A DNA stretch of 57,192 nt from Lachnospiraceae bacterium (GCA_021199475.1 JAJQHZ010000019.1:8358-65549); one strand, 5' to 3'; positions 17,293 through 26,187 are shown, counted from the first letter of the stretch. Program-made: numbers and translations. Notes: generated by a model from the sequence alone, not told the origin.

Positions 17293-17442
17293 TTTCGCCG
17301 GAATATCAGGAGCTTAAGAGCGATTGCCGGCACATTTTAGCAAAATTTCGGTTCCGACTTGTCCGGGTCAGGTCTTGGATATTTATTGACTGAAACTGTA
17401 ATGAAAATTGAAATTTGAGTTTAATATGGAGGATCCCATTTT

Positions 17443-18855
17443 ATGATGAGAAAACGAAAAGGATATCCCGTATATCCGCTGACGGCGGCGCAGAAGTTCC
17501 ATTTCTTCTATCAGAATTTCTGCCCGAAAAAAGAAGTGCTGAATATCGGCACGAGTGTGACCATTGAAAATGACCTGGACTGGGACGTACTGAGGGCGTC
17601 CATCTGCAAGGCCTACGAGCGCAATGAATCCCTGCGTGTCCGTTTCGCGCAGGACAAAGAGGGCGCCTGGTACCAGTATGTCGTAAGCGCCGAAGAAGGA
17701 AAACCGGAGGTCGAATTTGTTGATTTTTCGGAGAAGACCATGGAAGAGGCGGAACAGACGATGACCGCGTGGACGCGCGTGCCTTTCAAACCGGTCGATT
17801 CCCCGATGACACGCATCGTGATGATCAAAATGCCGGACGGCTCCTGCGGCGTCTACCTGCTCTCGGACCACCGGATTATGGACGCACAGTCTCTGATCGG
17901 CTTTTTGCAGGACGTCATCGAGCTGTACTGCAATTCTCTGTATGAGGGCGTTCCGTATCCGAAGGATATGGCTTCCTACATCGAACAGGTGCAGAAGGAC
18001 CTCGCCTACGAGGCGGGCAGCAAGGCACAGCAGCGTGACCGGGAATTTTTTGAGCATTTGATTGATAGTACAACCGAACCGATCTATACCGGTATTGACG
18101 GCACAGCCAAACTGGACGCAGAGCGCCAGCGCAGCGGCGACCCGAACGCGCGCGCGGCGGTCAATGTCTCCGATTCCGTGGATTCCGCGATTGACATCTT
18201 CCACCTGGAGGAGGAGCCGACCACACGGCTGATGAAGTTCTGCGAGGAGTATCATGTATCGCTGCAGTGCCTGCTCCTGATGGGCATCCGCACCTACTTC
18301 CAGAAAATGAACGGCATCGACGACGTCTCTGTCAATCTGGCCATCGCCAGAAGAGCGACGCTGAAGGAAAAGAAATGCGGCGGCACACGCATCCACTCGT
18401 TCCCGTTCCGCACGATTCTCTCCGAGGACAAAAGCTTCCTGGACGGCGTGTACCTGATCCGCGACCAGCAGAACGAATATTTCCGCCATGCCAATTATGA
18501 CCCGGTGGCTTACTTCGCCTACCGCGGCAGAAAATATCCGCACCAGGGCGGACAAACCTACGAGCCCATGTCGTTGACCTATCAACCAATGTCGCTCAAG
18601 AGCCAGGGTCTGGACAAGCTCGGCGACATCCATTACAAGACCAAATGGTATTCAAACGGCGCGACCACACAGGGAATGTACCTGACCGTCATGCACCGTC
18701 CCGAAGACAACGGACTGGACTTCAGCTTCGAGCACCAGGTAAAGGCCGTGAGCCGTGAGCAGCTGGAATATTTCTATTACTATCTGTGCAAGATCATGTT
18801 CAAGGGCGCGGAGAATCCGGGACTGAGCGTCGGAGATATTATGAAGCTTATCTAA
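17443..18855 (+). CDS. Stand-alone NRPS condensation-domain protein
   Basis: The 470-residue protein is a condensation-type acyltransferase. YPLTAAQKFHFFYQ at the start matches the first C-domain motif, and SDHRIMDA (141-148) stands where HHxxxDG normally lies. The catalytic second His (H143) and the structural Asp (D147) are kept, while the first His and the Gly are changed. Such proteins join an acyl group carried on a carrier protein to an amine. The next genes encode a carrier protein and an acyl ligase, so the three probably make an N-acyl amide. Gut clostridial clusters with this composition have, as I recall, been shown to produce fatty-acid amides. The final product here is not predictable. 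Confidence 0.8.
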   Translation: MMRKRKGYPVYPLTAAQKFHFFYQNFCPKKEVLNIGTSVTIENDLDWDVLRASICKAYERNESLRVRFAQDKEGAWYQYVVSAEEGKPEVEFVDFSEKTMEEAEQTMTAWTRVPFKPVDSPMTRIVMIKMPDGSCGVYLLSDHRIMDAQSLIGFLQDVIELYCNSLYEGVPYPKDMASYIEQVQKDLAYEAGSKAQQRDREFFEHLIDSTTEPIYTGIDGTAKLDAERQRSGDPNARAAVNVSDSVDSAIDIFHLEEEPTTRLMKFCEEYHVSLQCLLLMGIRTYFQKMNGIDDVSVNLAIARRATLKEKKCGGTRIHSFPFRTILSEDKSFLDGVYLIRDQQNEYFRHANYDPVAYFAYRGRKYPHQGGQTYEPMSLTYQPMSLKSQGLDKLGDIHYKTKWYSNGATTQGMYLTVMHRPEDNGLDFSFEHQVKAVSREQLEYFYYYLCKIMFKGAENPGLSVGDIMKLI

Positions 18856-19012
18856 GGACAGGACTGCGAAATGTATTGTACGAATTCGCGTGACTGCTGT
18901 TATTATATACGAATACAATGATTCGAGCGACAAAAGAGTATGAATGGGAACGCAGGCATTCCATTCCTGGCCTCATGTCTCTTGTATCATATAATGAAAG
19001 GCGGAATGAATT

Positions 19013-19234
19013 ATGTTTGAAAAATTAGTAGAAATCATTAGAAATTATGTGGATGTTGAGCCGGAGAGCATCCGGCCGGAATCCCGGTTCATCGAAGACC
19101 TGGGGCTTACGTCCTTTGACTTTATGAGTATGCTGGGCGAACTGGAGGAGGATCTGGACATCGAGGTCGACGCAAAGAGCGCCGCAGAAATCCGTACCGT
19201 GCAGGACGCGGTCAATTACCTGGAGACGCTGTAA
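19013..19234 (+). CDS. Acyl/peptidyl carrier protein
   Basis: The 73-residue product is a carrier protein: DLGLTSFDF places the phosphopantetheine-accepting Ser at about residue 34, and the four-helix pattern and acidic character fit. It lies between the condensation-domain gene (157 bp upstream) and the acyl ligase gene, so it presumably carries the activated acyl chain between them. It is not near fatty-acid synthesis genes and is unlikely to be the housekeeping AcpP. No phosphopantetheinyl transferase gene is in the window. A GGCGGA site precedes the ATG. Confidence 0.92.
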   Translation: MFEKLVEIIRNYVDVEPESIRPESRFIEDLGLTSFDFMSMLGELEEDLDIEVDAKSAAEIRTVQDAVNYLETL

Positions 19235-19241
19235 ACAACCT

Positions 19242-19269
19242 TGCGCCGGATTTCATTTTGTCCGGCGCA
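19242..19269 (+). other. Stem-loop between carrier protein and ligase genes
   Basis: TGCGCCGGA pairs perfectly with TCCGGCGCA across a 10-nt loop, beginning 8 bp after the carrier-protein stop. It has no T-run and may act as a processing or attenuation element that lowers ligase expression relative to carrier protein. Confidence 0.5.
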
Positions 19270-19275
19270 TATTTG

Positions 19276-19356
19276 CATGAAATACCGGATGAAATTAATT
19301 TTCATGAAATGACCGGCGAAATTGGCTTTCATGAGATGACAAATAAAACCGGCTTG
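19276..19356 (+). repeat. 27-bp imperfect tandem repeat in intergenic gap
   Basis: CATGAAATACCGG, CATGAAATGACCGG and CATGAGATGAC begin at 19276, 19303 and 19330, giving three 27-bp units. An open frame through them (Met-free start, no RBS) would encode HExxxExxF-like nonapeptides, but I do not consider it a gene. Confidence 0.55.
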
Positions 19357-19450
19357 CAGAGAAAAGCCGCACGTATATATGAAGCAAAGCTAATGAATTC
19401 CTCACTTCGTTCGGAAAAACTTTGCGCAGAAGATAAGGAGTACATTTTTT

Positions 19451-21184
19451 ATGACTTGCACTACCATTAAAGATATTTTAACACAGTCCGAGCAGCGCTG
19501 GGGCTCGATGGACGCGATTCGGTATAAGGTCTCAAAAAACACCATAGAAGCGAAGACCTATACCGATCTGAAAAAAGACAGTGAAAGCTTCTCCCTCACA
19601 ATACAGGCGCTTGGCGAGCAGGGCAGCCACATCGCGCTGACCGGCGCGACCTCTTATGGCTGGATTGCCGCGTATTTCGGCATTGTGGACGGCGGCAGCG
19701 TCGCGGTTCCGCTTGACGCTTCGCTTCCGGCAGAGGAGCTCTGCGAGCTCATCGACCGCTCGGACGCAACCGTCTTTGTGATGGACGACACCAGAAAAGA
19801 CGTGACGGAGCTGCTGAAGGAGCACTGCCCGAAGGTAAAGTACCTGATCCTGCTGGGGGATGGCAAGGATATTGTTTCTGTTAGCAGCGATACCAACCGC
19901 AGTCATAACGGCAGCAGCGGCAACAGCAGCACTGTCAATTCCGGCGCCAGCAGTAGCAACAGCAGCGCTGCCAATTCCAGCGCCAGCGGTGATAACAACA
20001 GTGCTGTTAATTGCAGTGTCAGCAGCGATAACAACAGTGCTGTTAATTGCAGTGTCAGCAGCGATAACAGCACCGCTGCGGGAGGTCAGTGCAGACTCAC
20101 CACCCTCTCCTTCTGGGAGCTCATCCGCGAGCATGCGGGCAGCTGCACATTTGAACCGGAGCCGGATATGCTGGCGACCATCATGTTCACATCCGGCACG
20201 ACCGGAAAGAGCAAGGGCGTCATGCTCACGCACCGGAATCTCGCGGAAAACGCGACCTGCCTGGATATGAAATTCCCGGAGCGGACCGTGCTTCTGTCGG
20301 TGCTTCCGATTCACCACGCCTACTGCCTGTCCATGGATATTCTGAAGGGGCTTTCTGTGGGCAGCATCATCTGCATCAATGATTCGCTGATGCGCGTGGC
20401 GAAGAACATCAAGCTCTTCGAGCCGAACGTCATCCTGATGGTGCCGCTGATCATCGAGACCATGGCGAAAAAGCTGCAGGATACGGTCGGCGTCCCCCCC
20501 GCGGTTGTCAAGCGCATGGTCTTTGGAAAACAGCTCCACACCATCTGCAGCGGCGGCGCCTACCTCGCGCCGGATCTGCTGGATCTGTTTCAAAAATACG
20601 ACATCACGATTCTGCAGGGCTACGGCATGACCGAATGCTCGCCGGTCATCAGCACGACGTTAAGCTGGAACATCCGCAAGGGTTCCGTCGGACAGCTTCT
20701 GCCGAACTGCGAGGCGAAGACCGTCGACGAAGAGCTCTGGGTGCGCGGCAGCAGCGTCATGCAGGGCTATTACAAGATGCCCGAAGAGACCGCCGAAACC
20801 CTGACAGATGGCTGGCTGCACACCGGCGACCTCGGCTATGCGGACGAGGAGGGCTTCGTCTATCTGACCGGACGCAAAAAGAACCTGATCATCACGAAAA
20901 ACGGCGAAAATGTCTCTCCGGAGGAACTCGAAAACAAGCTCGTTGAGCATCGGCTCGTACAGGAAATTCTGGTGCACGAAAGCGAAGGCCTCATCGAAGC
21001 GGAAATCTTCCCGGATCTGGAATATGCAAAGAAAAAGCACGTCAAAGACGTGCCGGCCGCACTCCAGGAGCTCGTCGATCAATACAATCAGACTGCGCCG
21101 CTTTACAAGCGGATCTATAAGCTGACCGTGCGCGAGACAGAATTTGAGAAAACGACCTCAAAGAAAATAAAGCGATACAAATAA
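19451..21184 (+). CDS. AMP-dependent acyl ligase
   Basis: The 577-residue enzyme belongs to the adenylate-forming family. It has the P-loop MFTSGTTGKSKG (245-256), the YGMTECSPV motif, WLHTGDLGY, the hinge GRKKNLI and a C-terminal KTTSKKIKRYK with the catalytic Lys. It most resembles long-chain fatty acyl ligases, and its position after a carrier protein suggests it loads an acyl-AMP onto that carrier. Residues about 142-214 are a Ser/Asn/Ala-rich insertion containing 12-residue repeats, inserted between two ordinary strands of the N-terminal subdomain; the core motifs are intact. AAGGAG precedes the ATG. A stem-loop at 21281-21345 may end the unit. Confidence 0.9.
   Translation: MTCTTIKDILTQSEQRWGSMDAIRYKVSKNTIEAKTYTDLKKDSESFSLTIQALGEQGSHIALTGATSYGWIAAYFGIVDGGSVAVPLDASLPAEELCELIDRSDATVFVMDDTRKDVTELLKEHCPKVKYLILLGDGKDIVSVSSDTNRSHNGSSGNSSTVNSGASSSNSSAANSSASGDNNSAVNCSVSSDNNSAVNCSVSSDNSTAAGGQCRLTTLSFWELIREHAGSCTFEPEPDMLATIMFTSGTTGKSKGVMLTHRNLAENATCLDMKFPERTVLLSVLPIHHAYCLSMDILKGLSVGSIICINDSLMRVAKNIKLFEPNVILMVPLIIETMAKKLQDTVGVPPAVVKRMVFGKQLHTICSGGAYLAPDLLDLFQKYDITILQGYGMTECSPVISTTLSWNIRKGSVGQLLPNCEAKTVDEELWVRGSSVMQGYYKMPEETAETLTDGWLHTGDLGYADEEGFVYLTGRKKNLIITKNGENVSPEELENKLVEHRLVQEILVHESEGLIEAEIFPDLEYAKKKHVKDVPAALQELVDQYNQTAPLYKRIYKLTVRETEFEKTTSKKIKRYK
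19991..20080. repeat. 36-bp repeat inside ligase gene
   Basis: Units beginning GATAACAACAGTGCTG start at 19991 and 20027, with a partial unit at 20063. The first two appear identical over 36 bp, encoding SerAspAsnAsn-type dodecapeptides. Confidence 0.85.
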
Positions 21185-21280
21185 CCCGTCAACGATTCTC
21201 ATCCGAAGGACGAAAATACCAATGGCGGGCAAGCGCCAGTCAGAAAATCTCCTGCGCAGGACTGTGCAAAATACAACACA

Positions 21281-21345
21281 AAAGCCGCGGCCCGAGTTCC
21301 GTAAAGTGATAGTTCTACCTCTGGACTCAAAAGCCGCAGCTTTCT
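21281..21345 (+). terminator. Possible terminator of acyl-amide cluster
   Basis: GCCGCGGC and GCCGCAGC pair (7 of 8 positions) with a smaller GAGTTCC/GGACTC stem inside, followed by TTTCT. It lies about 100 bp after the ligase stop; the rest of 21185-21477 is featureless. Confidence 0.45.
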
Positions 21346-21477
21346 CTGAAGGTATGTAAGGATTAATGGCTATAACGCCATCAAAACCAGCTAAGAACCT
21401 GTGCGAAACAGCTTATGCACCCCGCACTGCCTGACACGCGAACCGCAGACAGGCCATAAAAGCCCTGATGCAGCGAA

Positions 21478-22617
21478 CTACACCATTTGCATCGCGCCGG
21501 ACGCCGCCGCGCTTCGATAAATCGCATCGATGATTTCCACCTGCTCCACCGCGTGGTCGATGCTCACTCCCTGATTGCTAAACGGATCCACGCCTACCAT
21601 GTTATTCGGAGTTCCGTGTACCATCATTTCCACCCAGTAGCACACATGCCGCGTCGGGGAAGGAGGAAGTGCGTCCCCCTCCAGGATGGTTCGCCCGCCG
21701 GCCTCCGTCTGCAGGATCAGCTGCTCCTCTCTCATCCTATCCCCGCCAAGTGTGACCATGGCGCTTCCGGCCGTTCCATACACGGTCTGCATATTTGTCT
21801 GCACGCCGCTGACCCAACTGCATTCCAGTGAGACAAGCTTCCCGTCCGGATACTGCATGGTAACAAAAGCCAGCTCCTCTACGTTCTTCTTCCGGCCTTC
21901 TTCTGTCAGACAACTGAGCACAGCGGAAAGCTTTTCCGGCTTTCCAAACAGATAATGTGCCTGGTGGATCGCGTGCCCGCCAATGTCCACCATAACACCT
22001 CCACAGATCCGCCCATCGCGAAGCGATTCTACATGGGCGGATCGTTCTGCCGCCGAACCTTGCGAGGGGGCGTTTCCATGTATCCGCCCATCACGAAGCG
22101 ATTCTGCCCCATATGTCTGTTCTTTGCAGTAATTTGCGAATCCTTTCAGTGCGCTTGCGGAGCCGAAATGAAACATGGCAGCTGTGATTGATCCAAGTGA
22201 GCCATCCGAAATCAGTTTCTTCATTTTCATCGTTCCCGCACTTACAAACGGATCCGTCATATAAAAGACTACGCCTGCCTCATGAACGGCAGCCTGAATC
22301 TCTTTTGCATCCTCCACAGAAACACAGAGCGGCTTTTCCACAAAAATATTGATTTTATGGCGGACGGCTTTCAATATCAGTTCCTTATGAAGGGCATTTT
22401 CTGCCACGATGACAACGCCGTCCAGACTATAATCCGATACGAGACGGTCATAATCCCGCTCGCAGACGCAGCCCAGGTGTTCCGAAATGCGTTCTCCGCG
22501 CCCATCTACATTGTCCCAGACCGCCACGACCTCGCTTTCCTCGTAGCTGTTGAGCAATTCTCCGAACATTTCCGCATGCCCCCAGCATCCGCAGAGGGCG
22601 ATTCTCAATTTTTCCAT
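21478..22617 (-). CDS. Gfo/Idh/MocA-family NAD(P)-dependent oxidoreductase
   Basis: The 379-residue protein has an N-terminal Rossmann domain (IALCGCWGHAEMF), the family signature VEKPLC with Lys95, and the C-terminal GGVMVDIGGHAIHQ segment holding catalytic residues. Members oxidise or reduce sugars, inositols and related alcohols. Residues about 171-204 are an insertion before GGVMVD that contains the octapeptide ESLRDGRI twice, 25 codons apart. The DNA there holds an 11-bp perfect inverted repeat and a 21-bp direct repeat. The ribosome site is weak (AAAGCGGTAG). It may be the last gene of the flavoprotein operon 233 bp upstream or an independent unit; substrate unknown. Confidence 0.88.
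   Translation of the reverse strand: MEKLRIALCGCWGHAEMFGELLNSYEESEVVAVWDNVDGRGERISEHLGCVCERDYDRLVSDYSLDGVVIVAENALHKELILKAVRHKINIFVEKPLCVSVEDAKEIQAAVHEAGVVFYMTDPFVSAGTMKMKKLISDGSLGSITAAMFHFGSASALKGFANYCKEQTYGAESLRDGRIHGNAPSQGSAAERSAHVESLRDGRICGGVMVDIGGHAIHQAHYLFGKPEKLSAVLSCLTEEGRKKNVEELAFVTMQYPDGKLVSLECSWVSGVQTNMQTVYGTAGSAMVTLGGDRMREEQLILQTEAGGRTILEGDALPPSPTRHVCYWVEMMVHGTPNNMVGVDPFSNQGVSIDHAVEQVEIIDAIYRSAAASGAMQMV
22006..22105. repeat. Inverted and direct repeats inside oxidoreductase gene
   Basis: GATCCGCCCAT (22006-22016) is perfectly inverted at 22033-22043. CGCCCATCGCGAAGCGATTC at 22010 recurs at 22085 with one change, 75 bp away and in frame. This looks like a small palindromic element taken into the coding sequence. 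Confidence 0.75.
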
Positions 22618-22849
22618 AATTCTACCGCTTTCCCATTTTCAGATACATTCATCCTGCAGAAACACAAATGTACGTATTTCTCGCTTACATGCATTTCCCC
22701 TTATTCTTCAGGAAACACACTTTTGCCGCGTCGATACACATATGTCACAGGGTCTGCAGACACAAACGGAGAATTCCGAATGACTTCGTATCATCAGCCT
22801 CCATATGTGCAGCGTACGCATAGATGGTTGTACGGTCTGCTAACGACTG

Positions 22850-24379
22850 CTAACGCTCCAGGCTGTCCGCGCTGGTGTATCTCGGCGCACCGCCCTGGAT
22901 CTGTTCATCCGTGTATGGCTGCGCATAGATGTAATCCGCCGGGCACGCACCCTCTGTCACCTTGTCCAGCACCGCACGCACTTTTGCAAGACCATACAGG
23001 GAAACAGCATTTTGGCTCACATCGCCGACTGTCAACCGGATACTCTCTCTCTCGATATCCGCCGACAAAGTTGCCGCTGGCAAAGCATCCGCCGATACGG
23101 TATCTGTCAACAGCGTATCGGCCGACACAGCCCCCGCAGGAGAATCCGGAGACTCATCTGCCAGCACGCCCGCAAGGGAATCCAGAGGCTCATCCGCCAG
23201 CTGTTCGCGCCACACTTTCATCGCTGTAAACCGGCTGACGGAGGCGCGGCGGAACATTGCCGCCAGCTCGTATGTGGTCAGCGTCATCAGACCGTCTGTC
23301 TGCTCTGTTTTCCCCGACAAATCATTACTGATATAAACCGCCAGAATATCCTCCTTTGGCATACCGCTCTCATCTGCATATGCTTTTCTCGCCAGATTCG
23401 CGCACATCGCCTGCAGGGTTCCCTTTCCGGAAAGGTTTTTCTTAAGCTGCGGATAATGCTTCTCCACAAGATTCACGATCGCGGGGCTCATCTCTGAAAT
23501 CAGGGGAAGAGCGGCGCCGGTTTCTTTTCTTGACTCCAGCTCTCTGCGGTCTGCCGCAAACAGTGCCGTTTTCGCCGCGGTTTCCGGATAAACACGCTTC
23601 ATGCCAAGCTTGCGCAGCATTGCGGCGATTTTCCCGAGATGATCCTCCGGTTTCTTTTCATAAAACAGCTTTGCAAAGCCCTCACCCACACCCGGCGCGA
23701 CAACCGCTACGACCTGTTTCTTTTTCTGGCGGATGATGTTCCGAAGCTCTGCGGTATCATCCTTCACGGACAGCGCTCCGGTCGGGCAGGCAGCCACACA
23801 CTGGCCGCATCCGACACAGCCAGTCTGGGCCAGCGGCAGCGGAGGCGCGACCTTTTTGTTTCGCCCGCGGTTAAATACCGCGATGATGTCCATCCCCTGC
23901 TCATGACAGGCTGCAACACATCTCTGGCAGAGAACGCACTTCGAAGTATCACGAACCAGATGCGGCGCACTTTCATCCTTAGCTGCATCCATGACATAGG
24001 GGTTATAGTCGCGCTCACTGATTCCGTATCTCCGGCAGAGTGCATGGAATTCGCAGTCAGAATATCTGCTGCACTGATCACAGATCATGCGGTGGTTTTT
24101 GCACAACATATCCAGCGTGATACGCCGGGCCTTCTGAATCCGCTCACTTTCCGTCTGAACCTCCATGCCTTCCGCCACCTTCGTCACGCAGGAAGGCACG
24201 ACGCCCCGTCTGCCAGTCACCTCCACAACGCAGATCCGGCAGGCTGCGATCTGATTGCAGTCCTTCATAAAACACAGCGTCGGGATGGTAATGCCATTTT
24301 TCGCGGCGGCCGTGAGGATGGTATCATCGGACGATGCTGTTATTCCCTGTCCGTTTATCGTCAGTTTTACTTCTGCCAT
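22850..24379 (-). CDS. [FeFe]-hydrogenase/NuoG-like iron-sulfur protein lacking H-cluster ligands
   Basis: The N-terminal third matches the electron-wire part of NuoG and HydA: a [2Fe-2S] set (C36, C47, C50, C64), the His-liganded cluster (H96, C100, C103, C109) and two ferredoxin clusters (C148/151/154/158 and C188/191/194/198). The C-terminal part aligns with the hydrogenase H-domain (APGVGEGFA, then VEKHYPQLKKNLS, then LYGLAKVRAVLDKV). However, the positions of TSCCPxW, MPCTAKK and the final CxxxC motif read ISEMSPAI, AVYISNDLSG and an AQPYTDEQIQGG stretch. No H-cluster cysteine remains, so it cannot make H2 and probably relays electrons. Residues about 396-445 are an Ala/Asp/Ser repeat insertion. 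Its ATG overlaps the NuoF-like stop (TAATG). Confidence 0.88.
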   Translation of the reverse strand: MAEVKLTINGQGITASSDDTILTAAAKNGITIPTLCFMKDCNQIAACRICVVEVTGRRGVVPSCVTKVAEGMEVQTESERIQKARRITLDMLCKNHRMICDQCSRYSDCEFHALCRRYGISERDYNPYVMDAAKDESAPHLVRDTSKCVLCQRCVAACHEQGMDIIAVFNRGRNKKVAPPLPLAQTGCVGCGQCVAACPTGALSVKDDTAELRNIIRQKKKQVVAVVAPGVGEGFAKLFYEKKPEDHLGKIAAMLRKLGMKRVYPETAAKTALFAADRRELESRKETGAALPLISEMSPAIVNLVEKHYPQLKKNLSGKGTLQAMCANLARKAYADESGMPKEDILAVYISNDLSGKTEQTDGLMTLTTYELAAMFRRASVSRFTAMKVWREQLADEPLDSLAGVLADESPDSPAGAVSADTLLTDTVSADALPAATLSADIERESIRLTVGDVSQNAVSLYGLAKVRAVLDKVTEGACPADYIYAQPYTDEQIQGGAPRYTSADSLER

Positions 24380-25794
24380 TATGCCTCACCTCCCACACTG
24401 TTTTCCTTTTTTTCACCGAATTCCTCTGGAAAGAGCCGCATCGCAGAGAGCATTACTGTCGAGGCTGCCGCTCCAAACGCGCAGCGCGCATTGTCCGTCA
24501 GATAGGTACTCATCTCGCGCAGTTCGGCTGCTGTTTCCGCCGTTCCTCTTCCTTCTGTGAGATCTGTGAGCAGACTGGCAATCTGACCGGTGCCAAACCG
24601 GCACGGCGTACATTTTCCGCAGGATTCATCCGCAAAAAATTCTGCCACATCCCGGCACAGGGCTGCCATATTCGCCTTTTGGCCGAACACGCGAATGCTG
24701 CCTGTGCCAAGCGACCCGCCTGCTGCAGCCATCCCTTCAATATCCAGCGTCGCGTCCAGCTGATCCGATCCAATCAGGCCGCCCGAGACACCGCCGCCCA
24801 CCTGCAGCGCCTTGATCTGTTTCGTGTCACAGCCGACAGCTTCCAGAACGGTGCGGATCGGGATCCCGACCGGAAATTCATAGACTCCCGGATGATCCAC
24901 GAGTCCGCAGACGGTATAAAGCTTCGTCCCCGTGTGTTTTTCTGTCCCGTATTTTCTGTACTCCTCTGGGCCTTCCCGCAGGATCAGCGGCACATTCGCC
25001 ATGGTCTCCGTATTATTAATGACCGTCGGCATCTGAAAGAGTCCGGCCACCCCCGGGAATGGCGGCTTCAGCCTCGGCTCGCCGCGCTGGCCCTCCAACG
25101 AAGACAGCAGTGCGGTCTCTTCCCCGCAGACATAAGAACCCGCTCCGAATACAACCTCTACATCAAATGCAAAATCGGTACCGCAGATATGATTCCCCAG
25201 GTATCCTTCGCTTCGGGCACGGGTTACCTCGTCCTCCAGAATCCTCCGCGCCTCTGGATATTCCGCGCGGATATATACATACCCTTTCTCTGCGCCCACG
25301 CACAGAGCACAGATCGCCATTCCTTCAATCACCGCGTGAGGGATCCGCCGCAGGATTTCTCCGTCCTTTGCAGTATCCGGCTCTCCCTCGTCCGCATTCA
25401 CGACCACATACTTGATCGGTGCGTCCACATCCTTTGTCGTTTTCCACTTCATCCCCACCGGGAATCCCGCACCGCCGCGGCCGCGGAGACCGGAAGCCGT
25501 GATTTTCTCCAGAATCCCTTCCGGATCCTCCAACGCTGCCTTCAATCCCTCATAGTCACGGGGCTGGGATAAAATCCGCCGTACCTCTCCCGGCAATGGA
25601 CGCTCCGGTACCCGGCATGACGAAACCTGTCCCATTTTACCGTGCTGAAACTTCGAATAAAAGGAAGCCGTCCCGGCCAGCTGAGAAAGAGGAATGTCAT
25701 ACTGCTTCGAGAGTGTCTCCAGCTGTCCCCGGCTAAGAGACTGCGTTTTCTCATATTCTTCCTCAAGAATCGACAAAATCTTTGTATGATCCAT
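24379..25794 (-). CDS. NuoF-like NAD(P)H-oxidising flavo-iron-sulfur subunit
   Basis: The 471-residue protein is NuoF/HydB-like: GLRGRGGAGFPVGMKW (about 102-117) binds FMN, VVNADEGEP and AGSYVCGEETAL are family signatures, and CGKCTPCRFG plus a later Cys ligate a [4Fe-4S] cluster. The first 55 residues resemble the helical start of NuoE (LSKQYDIPLSQLAGTASFYSKF), but the [2Fe-2S] thioredoxin-like domain that should follow is absent, so a partial NuoE is fused to NuoF. It would take electrons from NAD(P)H and pass them to the hydrogenase-like neighbour. GGAGGGCGGTC precedes the ATG, 12 bp after the ferredoxin stop. Confidence 0.92.
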   Translation of the reverse strand: MDHTKILSILEEEYEKTQSLSRGQLETLSKQYDIPLSQLAGTASFYSKFQHGKMGQVSSCRVPERPLPGEVRRILSQPRDYEGLKAALEDPEGILEKITASGLRGRGGAGFPVGMKWKTTKDVDAPIKYVVVNADEGEPDTAKDGEILRRIPHAVIEGMAICALCVGAEKGYVYIRAEYPEARRILEDEVTRARSEGYLGNHICGTDFAFDVEVVFGAGSYVCGEETALLSSLEGQRGEPRLKPPFPGVAGLFQMPTVINNTETMANVPLILREGPEEYRKYGTEKHTGTKLYTVCGLVDHPGVYEFPVGIPIRTVLEAVGCDTKQIKALQVGGGVSGGLIGSDQLDATLDIEGMAAAGGSLGTGSIRVFGQKANMAALCRDVAEFFADESCGKCTPCRFGTGQIASLLTDLTEGRGTAETAAELREMSTYLTDNARCAFGAAASTVMLSAMRLFPEEFGEKKENSVGGEA

Positions 25795-25806
25795 GACCGC
25801 CCTCCT

Positions 25807-26187
25807 TTACCGCCAGCCATATGGCTCTTTGAAATACGTTTTTTCAGGTCCGTCCGCCTGACCGAGGCGGAAAATCTCACCGGTTTCTTTCCGTTTAAAC
25901 AGAATACGCTGATTAATCGGAAGATGCATCTGCAGAGCGCCCGTTCTGCAGGCCTCCACGCAGCAGGCGCAATACCAGCACTCATCCGGAAAGACGACTA
26001 CCGGCGGCTTTCCGGGCTCCGGGTTCGGCATAATCGTCTGCGTCCGGCATATATTTGCACAGGCATTGCATCCCACACAGATATCCGGGTCAATGCTCAC
26101 CGCTTCCGTCGGACCGGTGGGATTCGGGACAATACAGACTTCTTCCAGCGCATTGGTAAACTCTTCCATCTTCTTTGCAGTCTCCAT
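25807..26187 (-). CDS. AprB-like ferredoxin subunit, two [4Fe-4S] clusters
   Basis: The 126-residue protein starts at 26187 with AAGGAGGG upstream; its ATG shares one base with the flavoprotein stop. Two CxxCxxCxxxC sets are present (C37/40/43/47 and C70/73/76/80), with the aromatic-rich PDECWYCACCVEAC spacing typical of the beta subunit of APS-reductase-like enzymes. Such subunits dock on the AprA-type flavoprotein and feed it electrons. No sulfate-activation gene (sat) is near, so a true APS reductase is unlikely; the pair probably reduces an organic acceptor. Confidence 0.9.
   Translation of the reverse strand: METAKKMEEFTNALEEVCIVPNPTGPTEAVSIDPDICVGCNACANICRTQTIMPNPEPGKPPVVVFPDECWYCACCVEACRTGALQMHLPINQRILFKRKETGEIFRLGQADGPEKTYFKEPYGWR

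Noticed and set aside
19258-19470. Possible 70-residue protein between carrier protein and ligase
   Set aside because: It starts with a non-ATG codon inside a stem-loop, has no ribosome site and consists mainly of a 27-bp repeat.
22850-24379. Active NADH-dependent [FeFe] hydrogenase
   Set aside because: All H-cluster cysteines are missing.
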